DNA of 64,000 bases from Nonomuraea sp. NBC_00507. Its GTDB lineage: Bacteria > Actinomycetota > Actinomycetes > Streptosporangiales > Streptosporangiaceae. Below, one piece after another: positions 26,367 to 34,375 of this stretch. The stretch covers positions 5,022,001-5,086,000 of the forward strand of contig NZ_CP107853.1 in assembly GCF_036013525.1 (NCBI RefSeq), read 5' to 3'. Under the pieces are notes generated by a model that worked only from the letters and a program-made list of their open reading frames with translations, made no database searches and had not been told where the DNA came from. Within the stretch, counting starts at the first letter, position 1. Every line of letters begins with the position of its first letter. A program made the translations under genes and the position numbers.

Positions 26367-27695
26367 TCAGGCGTCGTTCAGCAGGCCGATGAGGAGGTCC
26401 TTCACGGCGGTGGACTCGTAGGCGTCGCGGTCGAAGGGGCCGAGAAGGAGCGGGCCATCGGCCGGGGAGTCGGGGAGGCGGCCGTGGCTGCCGCGGACGG
26501 GGGACGGGTCGAGAGGGATCACCGACATCGTGTAGCGGAAGCCAAGGAGCTTCCTGGCCAGCGCCATTCCCGCACGCACCTTGACGAAGGGGTCGGAGGG
26601 GTCCATGAAGAGTTCGGCGGGGTCATAGCCGGGCTTGCGGTGGATGTCCACCAGGCGGGCGAAGTCGGGGGCGCGGTCGTCGGAGAGCCAGTAGTAGTAC
26701 GTGAACCAGGCGTCCGGCTCCGCGACCGCGACCAGCTCGCCGGCCCGCTCGTGGTCCAGACCGTACTTCGCCTGGCCGGTGCGGTCGAGGAGCTCATCGA
26801 CGCCGGGAAGCTCGGCGATGACCGCCCGGGTTCGCTCCAGGTCGGCCGGGTCGCGGACGTAGACGTGGGCGAGCTGGTGGTCGGCCACGGCGAAGGCGCG
26901 CGACGCCCACGGGTCGAGGTATTCCATGCCGGCCTGGGTGTAGACCTCCAGGAGTCCGGCTGACCGCAGGGCCCGGTTGATGTTCACCGGCCTGGCGGCC
27001 GGGGTGATGCCGTACTCGGAGACGATCACGATGGTCGCGTCCTCGGCGAGCAGCGGGGTCAGGGCGGCGTCCACCTGCCGGGCGGCCGCCACCGCCTCCG
27101 GGCCCGCGGGGCCGTAGCGCTGCAGGTCGTAGTCGAGGTGTGGGACGTAGACCATGAGCAGGTCGGGACGTTCCGCGTGCAGGATGTGGCGCGCGGCGCC
27201 GACGATCCAGCGGGTGGACGCGATCCCGGCCGTCGGACCCCAGTAGTTGAACAGGGGGAAGGTGCCGAGCTCGGCCTCCAAGGCGTCGTGGAGGGACGGC
27301 GGGCGGGTGTAGCAGTCGGGGGACTTGCGGCCGTCGGCGTGGTAGATCGGGCGCGGCGTGACGAGGATGTCGCTGGCCGCGCCCATGGCATACCACCAGC
27401 AGACGTTGGCCGTGCGCGCGCCTGGCACCGCGCTCCACAACTGCTCCCCTTGGATCAGCGCGTTGTGCTGGCGCCACAGGAAGATCTCGCCGAGGTCCCT
27501 GAAGTACCAGCCGTTGCCCACGATGCCGTGCTCGCGCGGCATCGTGCCCGTCAGCAGCGTGGCCTGCATGGTGCAGGTCACCGCGGGCAGGACCGGGCGC
27601 AGCGAGGCGGCGTTGCCGACCTTGGCGACGTTGGGCATGTGGGCCAGCAGGGCCGGGGTCAGGCCGACCACGTTGATCACGACGAGGGGCGCCAT
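26367..27695 (-). CDS. EboF-like type I phosphodiesterase / nucleotide pyrophosphatase
   Basis: This is a 442-residue alkaline-phosphatase-superfamily protein. VINVVGLTP supplies the first metal Asp-equivalent region (note Gly where Asp is common), and PAVTCTMQATLLTGTMPREHGIVGNGW carries the nucleophile Thr and the conserved HGIVGN. YVPHLDYDLQRYGP and IVIVSEYGI carry later metal-site residues. There is no signal peptide, so it is cytosolic. It is the last gene of the seven-gene Ebo-like operon; its ATG overlaps the EboE stop by one base (TGATG). EboF proteins are conserved in Ebo clusters with unknown substrate. Confidence 0.8.
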   Translation of the reverse strand: MAPLVVINVVGLTPALLAHMPNVAKVGNAASLRPVLPAVTCTMQATLLTGTMPREHGIVGNGWYFRDLGEIFLWRQHNALIQGEQLWSAVPGARTANVCWWYAMGAASDILVTPRPIYHADGRKSPDCYTRPPSLHDALEAELGTFPLFNYWGPTAGIASTRWIVGAARHILHAERPDLLMVYVPHLDYDLQRYGPAGPEAVAAARQVDAALTPLLAEDATIVIVSEYGITPAARPVNINRALRSAGLLEVYTQAGMEYLDPWASRAFAVADHQLAHVYVRDPADLERTRAVIAELPGVDELLDRTGQAKYGLDHERAGELVAVAEPDAWFTYYYWLSDDRAPDFARLVDIHRKPGYDPAELFMDPSDPFVKVRAGMALARKLLGFRYTMSVIPLDPSPVRGSHGRLPDSPADGPLLLGPFDRDAYESTAVKDLLIGLLNDA

Positions 27696-28792
27696 CACAG
27701 CTCCTTCAGGCCGAGCTCGGCCAGCCGGCCGCGCGTCCAGTCGAGTTCGGCCGCGATGCCCTCGGCCGCGTCGGACGGGCCTCCCGGCATGACCGTCCAG
27801 GTGTACGTCTCGACCTCGACGTGCCGCGTGAGCGCGGTGTCACCCCCGAGGAGAGTACGCAGCAGCCCGCGCAGATAGGGAGCCGTGGTCGTCAGCGGCG
27901 GCGGGAGCTCGGCGTGCAGCGGCATGTGGAAGTGGACGCGCCACGTCTCGCCCGGGGGCAGCGCCCCGCCCATCGCCTCGCCCAGGTCGTCGGTGAAGCC
28001 CGAGGCCGAGCGGGTCTGGTGGAGGAAACGATGCTCGTCGTAGGCGGCGAGCGCGCTCTGCGTGTACGGCGCGGCCTCCAACGCGCAGGAGGCCTGCAGC
28101 TTGACGACCGGGAGGGTGAGGTCGGGAGGGTCTTCGAAGCCGACCGCCGCGTGGCAGGCATCCAGGCAGAGGCCGAGCAGGTCCAGGTGCGGCAGGAGGG
28201 CGGTGGCCTGCGGGGTGGTCTCCACGATGCAGCCGGGCTCCGGTTCGAAGCCGACCCGGATGGTCTTGCCGGAGCGCGAGGAGAGCGCGTGCAGCTCATC
28301 ACACAGGGTCGCGATATTTCGGGAAACGGCCTCCGCCTTGGTGGGGGTCCAGTCCGTACGCCACGCCAGGGGGAGGGTCGAGATCGTGCCCTCCGCGACG
28401 TCGGCCGGCAGCAGCTGGGCAAGGATCTCCGCCAGGTCGAGCGTGTACCGCAACCGTGACGGCGACGCCCAGTCGGGCTCGTACACCCGATATTTCACGA
28501 CCTCCTGCTGGAAGCCCCGGTAGGGGAAACCGTTGAGCGTCACGACCTCGAGACCGAGCCGCTCGAGGGCGGCGCGCAGCCGTACCAGCTCGGAGGGGTC
28601 GGCGAGCAGCGTCGACGCGACGTCGCGCGACAGCCACAACCCCAGCCCGAGGCGGTCCACGCCGAGCAGCGAGCGGACTCGGGAGCACGCGCCGGCGAGC
28701 TGGTCGTGAACGCCGGGCAGGGTCTCGGCGGGGTGGACGTTGGTGCAGTAGGCGAGGTGGACGGTCGAGCCGTCCGGGTGGCGGAAGCGCAT
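27695..28792 (-). CDS. eboE: EboE-like TIM-barrel protein (xylose-isomerase-like)
   Basis: This 365-residue protein has a xylose-isomerase-like TIM barrel. LAYCTNVHPAETLPGV lies near residue 15, followed by VVTLNGFPYRGFQ and VGFEPEPGCIVETTPQA; LCLDACHAAVGFEDP carries metal-ligand-type residues and VHFHMPLHA follows. These are the marks of proteins called metabolite traffic protein EboE. The start forms a TGATG overlap with the EboB stop. In cyanobacteria Ebo genes are linked to handling the scytonemin precursor, and in pseudomonads to the EDB locus (established knowledge); the reaction is not known. Confidence 0.85.
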   Translation of the reverse strand: MRFRHPDGSTVHLAYCTNVHPAETLPGVHDQLAGACSRVRSLLGVDRLGLGLWLSRDVASTLLADPSELVRLRAALERLGLEVVTLNGFPYRGFQQEVVKYRVYEPDWASPSRLRYTLDLAEILAQLLPADVAEGTISTLPLAWRTDWTPTKAEAVSRNIATLCDELHALSSRSGKTIRVGFEPEPGCIVETTPQATALLPHLDLLGLCLDACHAAVGFEDPPDLTLPVVKLQASCALEAAPYTQSALAAYDEHRFLHQTRSASGFTDDLGEAMGGALPPGETWRVHFHMPLHAELPPPLTTTAPYLRGLLRTLLGGDTALTRHVEVETYTWTVMPGGPSDAAEGIAAELDWTRGRLAELGLKEL

Positions 28793-29634
28793 CAGCCGCC
28801 CCGCTTGATCGTGTTGCCGGCGTAGTCGGGGGCCTCGGTGACCGCGTCGGAGAGTTTGCCGCTCTGGCCGTAGAAGGCGACCGGGTTGCGCCACAGCACC
28901 TGGTCCACGTCGTCGTCGGTGAACCCGGCCCCGAGCATCTGCTCGGCGACCTCGCGGGTCTTGAGCGGGTCGCTCTTGCCCCAGTCGGCAGCGGAGTTCA
29001 CCAGCACGCGGTCGGTGCCGTACGCGCGGAGGATCGCCACCATCCGATCGGGATCCATCTTCGTATCTGGATATATCGAGAAACCCATCCAGCAACCGGA
29101 CTCGGCGACCATACCGACGGTCATCTCGTTGAGATGATCGACGACGACCAACTCGGGGGCCAGGCCGGCCGCGCGGACGACGTCGAGGGAGCGGCGGGTG
29201 CCCGCGGCCTTGTCACGGTGCGGGGTGTGCACCAGCACCGGCAGCTCCGCCTCGACCGCGAGCTGCAGTTGCGCCTCGAAGGCTTTGTCCTCCGCCGGGG
29301 TCATCGAGTCGTAGCCGACCTCGCCGACCGCGACGACCGAGTCCTTCAGCAGGTAGCGGGGGAGCTCGGTGAGCACCTCGGCGCAGCGCGGATCGTTGGC
29401 CTCCTTCGGGTTGAGCGCCAGGGCACAGTGGTGGCGGATGCCGTACTGCGCCGCCCGGTACGGCTCCCAGCCGAGCAGCCCGTCGAAGTAGTCGAGGAAG
29501 CTGCCCACGTTCGTCCGCGGCTGCCCCAGCCAGAAGGCGGGCTCGACCAGCGCCCGCACGCCGGCGTCGCGCATCCGCTCGTAGTCGTCGGTGGTGCGTG
29601 AGGTCATGTGGATGTGGGGGTCGAAGATTCGCAT
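28792..29634 (-). CDS. eboB: EboB-like TatD-family metal-dependent hydrolase
   Basis: This is a 280-residue TatD-like amidohydrolase-fold protein: MRIFDPHIHMTSR gives the first HxH pair, VGEVGYD carries the Glu ligand, VHTPHRDK and VVVDHLNEMTV carry His ligands, and NSAADWGKSDPL carries the final Asp. It is distinct from housekeeping TatD DNases in its EboB-specific N-terminus, which runs MTSRTTDDYERMRDAGVRA. The ATG at 29634 follows the EboA stop by 2 bases; the longer frame is antisense clutter. It acts in the cytosol on an unknown small metabolite, within the Ebo-like operon. Confidence 0.85.
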   Translation of the reverse strand: MRIFDPHIHMTSRTTDDYERMRDAGVRALVEPAFWLGQPRTNVGSFLDYFDGLLGWEPYRAAQYGIRHHCALALNPKEANDPRCAEVLTELPRYLLKDSVVAVGEVGYDSMTPAEDKAFEAQLQLAVEAELPVLVHTPHRDKAAGTRRSLDVVRAAGLAPELVVVDHLNEMTVGMVAESGCWMGFSIYPDTKMDPDRMVAILRAYGTDRVLVNSAADWGKSDPLKTREVAEQMLGAGFTDDDVDQVLWRNPVAFYGQSGKLSDAVTEAPDYAGNTIKRGG

Positions 29635-29636
29635 CG

Positions 29637-30119
29637 TCAGAGCCTTTCGAGCACGTCCTGGGGCACCTGTCGTCCGGCCGCCTGCCGTTCGGCCGCGTAG
29701 TCGGCGAGCATCCTGGCGAGCTCGGCGTCGTAGCGCCGGTCGAGCTCGGATATCGAGGCCAGCGGGATCGACATGAACACGCACTTGAGCACGGCCTGCC
29801 GGAAGGCGTGATCATCCAGCCACCGCGACGAGGCGAGCGCCGCCTCCACCAGCCGCGCGTCGTTGGTCCGCAACGCGTCCTCCACTAGCGGCAACGCGTC
29901 GAAGCCGAGCTCCAGCCCGGGCAGCGCGCGCAGGATCGCGAGCCGTTCGCCCGCATCCCCGCGCCGATACAGCTCCGCGACTGTGCGCGCGTCCGCACCG
30001 GCCAGCAGCCGCGCCCGTGCCTGCGCGCCGCCTCGCCGTTCGGCCTGCGGGAAGAGCCGGTATATCGCCTCAGGGTGCTGTTCGATGTCCTGTACGGCTT
30101 GCGCCGTCCAGTCGCTCAT
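29637..30119 (-). CDS. eboA: EboA domain protein
   Basis: This 160-residue helical protein has no known catalytic motif. It contains ERLAILRALPGLELG and DALRTNDARLVEAAL, then FRQAVLKCVFMSIPL; the last stretch, with its Lys-Cys-Val-Phe, is what I recognise as the EboA signature. The C-terminal region (DRRYDAELARMLADYAAERQAAGR) is charged. EboA defines Ebo clusters but its biochemical role is unknown. The ATG at 30119 has a good GGAGGAC ribosome site and lies inside the last ~50 bases of the upstream TIM-barrel gene. Confidence 0.85.
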   Translation of the reverse strand: MSDWTAQAVQDIEQHPEAIYRLFPQAERRGGAQARARLLAGADARTVAELYRRGDAGERLAILRALPGLELGFDALPLVEDALRTNDARLVEAALASSRWLDDHAFRQAVLKCVFMSIPLASISELDRRYDAELARMLADYAAERQAAGRQVPQDVLERL

Positions 30120-30927
30120 GTGTCCTCCGGAGAAACTCAATCGATCGGCGGGCCACGTCCGGCGCGGCGTGGCCGTGCCGGGCGAGCTCGACCGCGACCA
30201 GCCCGTCGTAGCCGCCGAGCGCGTCCAGCGCCGCGGGGAAGTCGACCGTGCCCGTCCCGAACTCCAGGTGCTCGTGGACGCCTCGGCGCATGTCCTCGAT
30301 CTGGACGTGCACGAGGTACGGCAGCGCCCGCCGCACGCACTCCGCCACCGTCATGGGCTCCACGCAGTGGCAGTGGCCGATATCCAGGGTGAGCCCGAAC
30401 CTGGGGTGCCCGTCCAGCAGGGCGCGCAGCCTTTCGTAGGCGTCGAGGGTGTCGATGAACATGCCGGGCTCCGGTTCGAACGCCAGCATGACGCCCTGCC
30501 GGTCGGCCGCGTCGAGCAGCGTCGCGCACCCGCGGACGAGCCGCTCCCACGCCTCGTCCACCGGGACGTCCGGCAGGGCGCCGCTCCACAGATGAACGAT
30601 CGGCGCCCCGAGGTCCACTGCCACGCTCATGGCCCGGGTCAGGAAGTCGATCCTGCGCTCGGCGCCGTCGCTGAGCAGCGTGGGGTGGTGCTTGCGCCAC
30701 GGGTCCAGCGTGTAGCGGCCACCTGTTTCGACGACGGCTTCCAGGCCGAGGCTCGCCAGCAGTTTGCCCGTCGCGGCCACCTCCGCGGCCAGGCCCGGAG
30801 CGTAGGGGTCGAGATGGCCGTGGTCCAGCGTGATCGCCGCGCCCCGGTAGCCGAGGCCGGCCAACACCTCGAGCGCCTCCGGGAGACGATGGTCGCCGAA
30901 CCCGTTCGTGCAGTAGGCCCACTTCAT
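30070..30927 (-). CDS. Sugar phosphate isomerase/epimerase (TIM barrel) of the Ebo-like operon
   Basis: This is a 285-residue xylose-isomerase-like TIM barrel (AP endonuclease 2 family): MKWAYCTNGFGDHRLPEAL at the start, then AFEPEPGMFIDTLDAYERL, GLTLDIGHCHCVEPMTV and HVQIEDMRRGVHEHLEFG, giving the Glu/Asp/His metal ligands. ATG 30927 overlaps the UbiA gene (ATGA). Its 3' end overlaps the eboA start by 50 bp, unusual within an otherwise 1-4 bp overlapping operon. Probably isomerises or epimerises the cyclitol or sugar intermediate of the pathway (inference). Confidence 0.85.
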   Translation of the reverse strand: MKWAYCTNGFGDHRLPEALEVLAGLGYRGAAITLDHGHLDPYAPGLAAEVAATGKLLASLGLEAVVETGGRYTLDPWRKHHPTLLSDGAERRIDFLTRAMSVAVDLGAPIVHLWSGALPDVPVDEAWERLVRGCATLLDAADRQGVMLAFEPEPGMFIDTLDAYERLRALLDGHPRFGLTLDIGHCHCVEPMTVAECVRRALPYLVHVQIEDMRRGVHEHLEFGTGTVDFPAALDALGGYDGLVAVELARHGHAAPDVARRSIEFLRRTHERLDGASRTGHRTAP

Positions 30928-31940
30928 GAGGTGGCCATCCGCGCCGACAACCACCGGCCCACGGGGTGCGCGGCCAGCAGCGCTCCCGCCTGCTTCCTGC
31001 GGCCCCGGCTCGCCACCGCGGTGGCCTGCAGGGGGAGGAGGGCGAGGATGCCGAGCCGTACGGCCTGCCGGACCTGATCCGGGCCGGGTGTCACCCGCAG
31101 CCGGGCTACGGCTGTGGCGGTGAGCGCCGCGTAGCCCGCGAGCAAGGCGACCGCCGTCACGCGGTCCGCGGCCGTCGCGTGCTCCCCGGACAACGCGACC
31201 GCCGTCATACGGTCCGCGGCCGTCGCCTGCTCCCCGGACAACGCGACCGCCGTCACCCGGTCCGGGACTTCGCCCCTCCTCGGTCCCATCGCCTTGGTGC
31301 GCAGCGCGGGGAGGCAGGCGGCCGCGGCGAGACCGGTGGCGGCAGCGGTCGTGGCGAGCGCCCCTCTCACGGTGGCAGGGGTCGCCCCCTTCACCTCGGC
31401 GCGTCCCAGAATGCTGATCCCGTAGGTGTGCGCGCCCACGGCCAGCGCGACGGGCAGCGCGCTCGCCCACCCTCTTGCGCCCGTTCCGGCAGCACCGCTC
31501 CGGCCGGCCGCGCCGAGGAGCACGTCCAGCGCACGGCAGGTGGCCATCGCGGCCGGACCGGCGGCCGTGTGCTTGAGTCTCAGGTCGTAGGCCCAGACGG
31601 CGCCGGCGAGCAGGCCTGCCGTTGCCAGCGCGCGACGGCCGCCGCTCAGCGCGGCCACGGCCAGGCCCGCTCCGGTCAGCCCGGCGGCCATCGCCAGCGC
31701 CCGCCCTTCGGCCACGCGTCCGGACGGGATGGGGCGCTCGGGGCGGTCGAGCGCGTCGGCCTCGCGGTCCGCCCAGTCGTTGAGCGCCATGCCGGACCAG
31801 TACAGCAGGGTCGAGGCCACGCCCAAGCCGGGAGCCCACCGAACCCCGGCGGCGGCCGCACCCGCCATGGTGTCGCCGGGCACCGACACGGCGGCGGGTG
31901 CTCTGACGAGCTCCAGCAGTGCCCGCGCGCCGTCGTTCAC
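30924..31940 (-). CDS. eboC: UbiA-family prenyltransferase, EboC-like
   Basis: This 338-residue integral membrane prenyltransferase carries the first Asp-rich motif as NDWADREADALDRPERPIPS (~50-70); a second polar patch lies near YDLRLKHT (~125). Such enzymes join a prenyl chain to an aromatic or sugar acceptor at the membrane; chlorophyll synthase and Ebo prenyltransferases belong here. GTG start overlaps the INO1-like gene (GTGA). A 48-bp tandem repeat at 31147-31265 inserts 16-residue units (TAVALSGE core) in a loop between late helices; this would be a lineage-specific expansion. Acceptor and prenyl donor are unknown. Confidence 0.85.
   Translation of the reverse strand: MNDGARALLELVRAPAAVSVPGDTMAGAAAAGVRWAPGLGVASTLLYWSGMALNDWADREADALDRPERPIPSGRVAEGRALAMAAGLTGAGLAVAALSGGRRALATAGLLAGAVWAYDLRLKHTAAGPAAMATCRALDVLLGAAGRSGAAGTGARGWASALPVALAVGAHTYGISILGRAEVKGATPATVRGALATTAAATGLAAAACLPALRTKAMGPRRGEVPDRVTAVALSGEQATAADRMTAVALSGEHATAADRVTAVALLAGYAALTATAVARLRVTPGPDQVRQAVRLGILALLPLQATAVASRGRRKQAGALLAAHPVGRWLSARMATS
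31147..31265 (-). repeat. 48-bp in-frame tandem repeat inside the UbiA gene
   Basis: There are two full 48-base copies (31147-31194 and 31195-31242) and a third partial copy (31243-31265). Copies differ at only a few bases. In frame they give the 16-residue unit RVTAVALSGEQATAAD, then RMTAVALSGEHATAAD, then RVTAVALLAG. Confidence 0.9.
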
Positions 31941-33046
31941 GCCAGGTCCCGGGCGAAGGCGCGCAAACGTTCGTACTGGGCGGGTAACCGGTGTTCGTCG
32001 CTGCCCAAGGGGTCCTTGAAGAAGTAGGCCAGGTCCGGCAGGAGGCCGGTGCGCCCCTTCTCGTGCGCGCGGGCGACCAGCCGCGCCAGGTCCAGCACGA
32101 GCGGTGCCGCCAGCGCGGAGTCGCAGCCCTGCCAGGTGAACTGCAAGGCCATCCGCACCCCGAGGAACCCCTCGAAAGAGACGTGGTCCCACGCCGTCTT
32201 CCACTCGCCGAAGTCGGGGACGAAGTCGATGTGGGTCTGGCCGTCGACCTCCTGACCCAGGACGCCCGCCACGGCCCGGCCCTTGGAGATCTCCTTGCTG
32301 GACCTGGCGGCCGGGTCGGCGAGCGTGGCGCCGTCGCCGCCGCCCAGCAGGTTGAGACCCGACCAGGACCGCACCCGCAGCGCCCGCCCGGCGAACATCG
32401 GCGCCAGCGCGCTCTTGACGAGGGTCTCGCCGGTTTTGCCGTCACGGCCGGCGTACGGCACGCCCCGCGCGACGGCCAGCTCGTCGAGGGCCGGGAGGGC
32501 CGGTCCGGTGGACGGGGTGAATTCGACATAGCCGCAACCGGCGCTGAAAGCCGCGTACGCGTAGCGCGAGCTGGGCGGCAACAGGTCGAGATCCAGCGAC
32601 TCCAGGCGCCCGAAGCCGGGGTGCCAGGCGACGGGCGGCTCCGTCGAGGAGACGTTGACGACCACCACCCGGTCCAGGCCGTGCCGCTCGCGGAACCCCA
32701 CCAGATCCTCGATCAGCCGGTCGATCGGAGCGTTGCCCGGCCTGATCTCCGCGTCCGTCTCGTCGAGATCGCGCGCCAGCAGGGTGGGGAAGGAGACGGG
32801 AAGCACACCGGCCTCGCTGAGCCGTTCGGCGCGCTTGCGTAACGAGGTCTCGACGATGTCATGGCCGCCGAACACGAGGTCACCGATCGCGGGCAGGCCG
32901 GTCGCGTCGCCTGGAGAGAAGTCCGTCGTCTCGGTGACGCACCCTTGCGCGGTAGTCAGACCTGCCTTGATGGCGGCGGCCCCGGTGACGACAGTGGTCG
33001 CCACCGAACCGCGGGCGCCGATGAGCCATACGCCGACCCCAGCCAC
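31937..33046 (-). CDS. Inositol-3-phosphate synthase-like protein (INO1 family)
   Basis: This is a 369-residue NAD-dependent cyclase-family protein: VWLIGARGSVATTVVTG is the Rossmann start, VVVNVSSTEPP follows, GRDGKTGETLVKSALAPMF resembles the INO1 catalytic lysine segment, and SWSGLNLLGGGDG the later core. INO1 enzymes turn glucose 6-phosphate into inositol 3-phosphate. This one is the first gene of an Ebo-like operon and is likely a specialised copy making or modifying a cyclitol phosphate, replacing the usual dehydroquinate-synthase-like EboD (inference). GTG start with GGAGG 5 bases upstream. Confidence 0.85.
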   Translation of the reverse strand: MAGVGVWLIGARGSVATTVVTGAAAIKAGLTTAQGCVTETTDFSPGDATGLPAIGDLVFGGHDIVETSLRKRAERLSEAGVLPVSFPTLLARDLDETDAEIRPGNAPIDRLIEDLVGFRERHGLDRVVVVNVSSTEPPVAWHPGFGRLESLDLDLLPPSSRYAYAAFSAGCGYVEFTPSTGPALPALDELAVARGVPYAGRDGKTGETLVKSALAPMFAGRALRVRSWSGLNLLGGGDGATLADPAARSSKEISKGRAVAGVLGQEVDGQTHIDFVPDFGEWKTAWDHVSFEGFLGVRMALQFTWQGCDSALAAPLVLDLARLVARAHEKGRTGLLPDLAYFFKDPLGSDEHRLPAQYERLRAFARDLA

Positions 33047-33074
33047 AGGACCTCCATCATTCGCCGATGATCAC

Positions 33075-33103
33075 ATATAAGTCCTGAAATTTAGGGATGT
33101 AAA
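33075..33103 (-). promoter_or_regulatory. Predicted promoter of the Ebo-like operon
   Basis: Minus strand: -35 TTTACA (33103-33098), 17-base spacer, -10 TTATAT (33080-33075). The start point near 33068 would give a short leader of about 22 bases containing the GGAGG ribosome site of the INO1-like gene. The AT-rich block stands out against the GC-rich surroundings. Confidence 0.5.
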
Positions 33104-33145
33104 GGGTCAATTTTGTCGATCAAGGCGCAGACATACGCCGATGAG

Positions 33146-34288
33146 TTAGCTGAAGTCGACGACCCGGTCCACCGCGGCCGGTGTGAGCACGTGCTCGATC
33201 ACCATCATGGCCGCGCCGCTCACGCCCGCCCGATCCCCCAGCGAGCTGGCCCGGATGTCGAGCCGCTGCGTGGCCAGCGGCAGTGACCGACCGTACACGA
33301 CCTCGCGTACTCCGGCCAGTAGGTGCTCGCCGGCCTCCGCCAGGTCACCGCCGATCACGATCGTGGTGGGGTTGAAGAAGTTGACGATCGAGGCCAGGAC
33401 CAGGCCGATCTCGCGGCCGCTCTCCCGTACAAGCTTGATGGCCTCGATGGTGCCGCCGCGCACGAGCCGTACGACCTCACGGGTGCCCTCCACCTGCAAC
33501 TGCGCCGCGAGGGCTCCGCCGCCGGCGATGGCTTCCAGGCAGCCGATGTTGCCGCAGCGGCACAGCGCCTGGTCGGCGGAGGGCACGCGGACGTGGCCGA
33601 TGTCGCCCGCGGCACCCTGCGCCCCGCGGTGCAGGCGGCGTTCGCTGATGATGCCGCAGCCGATGCCGGTGCCCACCTTGACGAAGATCATGTGTTCCAC
33701 GTTGGGAGCGGTGGCGCGGTGCTCGCCGAGCGCCATGATGTTCACGTCGTTGTCGACCAGGACGGGCGCGTTGATCTTGCCGTGGAGCCATTCGAGGACG
33801 GGGAAGCCGTCCCAGCCGGGCATGAGCGGCGGGTTGATGGGGCGGCCGCTCGTGTGCTCGACCGGACCGGGCAGTCCGAGGCCGATGCCTCCGATGTCGC
33901 TGATGTCGCGATCGGTCAGCAGGCCGGCGGCAGTATCCAGGAGCCAGGTCAGGCAGCGCTCGGGACCGCTGTCGATCGGCACGTCCGCGGTCTGTTCGGC
34001 GAGCACCGCGCCGCTGAGGTCCGTGAGCGCCACCCGCGCATGCGTCACGCCCAGGTCGGCAGCGAGCACGAGCCGGGCCCGCGGGTTGAACGCGAACGCC
34101 GTCGCGGGCCGTCCACCCGACGAGATCGCCTCCTCGACGGGCAGGATCCAGCGCTGGTCCAGCAGCGCGTCCAGCCGCTGGGAGAGCGTCGACCTGGCCA
34201 GGCCGGTGAGTTGGACCAGCTCGGCACGGGTGCGGGCCTGGCCGTCGCGCAGGATCGAGAGCAGGGCCCCCGGCGATTCATGGGTCAA
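33146..34288 (-). CDS. ROK family transcriptional regulator with zinc motif
   Basis: This is a 380-residue regulator: N-terminal winged helix (TRAELVQLTGLARSTLSQRL, ~18-38), then a ROK domain with LVLAADLG, LVDNDVNIMALGE and GAAGDIGH. The intact zinc-binding cluster reads LCRCGNIGCLEAIAGG (~250). It starts at a TTG (34288), the only in-frame start, with GGAAGGGG 5 bases before it. It is read away from the RbsABC-type operon, which it probably represses until a sugar or its phosphate binds (inference from context). Confidence 0.88.
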   Translation of the reverse strand: MTHESPGALLSILRDGQARTRAELVQLTGLARSTLSQRLDALLDQRWILPVEEAISSGGRPATAFAFNPRARLVLAADLGVTHARVALTDLSGAVLAEQTADVPIDSGPERCLTWLLDTAAGLLTDRDISDIGGIGLGLPGPVEHTSGRPINPPLMPGWDGFPVLEWLHGKINAPVLVDNDVNIMALGEHRATAPNVEHMIFVKVGTGIGCGIISERRLHRGAQGAAGDIGHVRVPSADQALCRCGNIGCLEAIAGGGALAAQLQVEGTREVVRLVRGGTIEAIKLVRESGREIGLVLASIVNFFNPTTIVIGGDLAEAGEHLLAGVREVVYGRSLPLATQRLDIRASSLGDRAGVSGAAMMVIEHVLTPAAVDRVVDFS

Positions 34289-34337
34289 CGCAGCCCCTTC
34301 CGCTGAGCATTAAGTCCAAGATTACTCCAGCTTTTGA

Positions 34338-34367
34338 TTGACCGTCGGCAGAAGTCCGATCTACGAT
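34338..34367 (+). promoter_or_regulatory. Predicted promoter of the RbsABC-type operon, leaderless start
   Basis: TTGACC (34338-34343), 18-base spacer, TACGAT (34362-34367). The predicted start point (~34374) lies next to the ATG at 34376, which has no ribosome site, so the mRNA may be leaderless. Confidence 0.5.
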
Positions 34368-34375
34368 CTCGCAAC

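Noticed and set aside
26367..34288. ROK gene at 33146-34288 as part of the Ebo-like operon
   Set aside because: It is on the same strand, but a promoter-like AT-rich block separates it from the INO1-like gene, and it faces the RbsABC-type operon, its more likely target.
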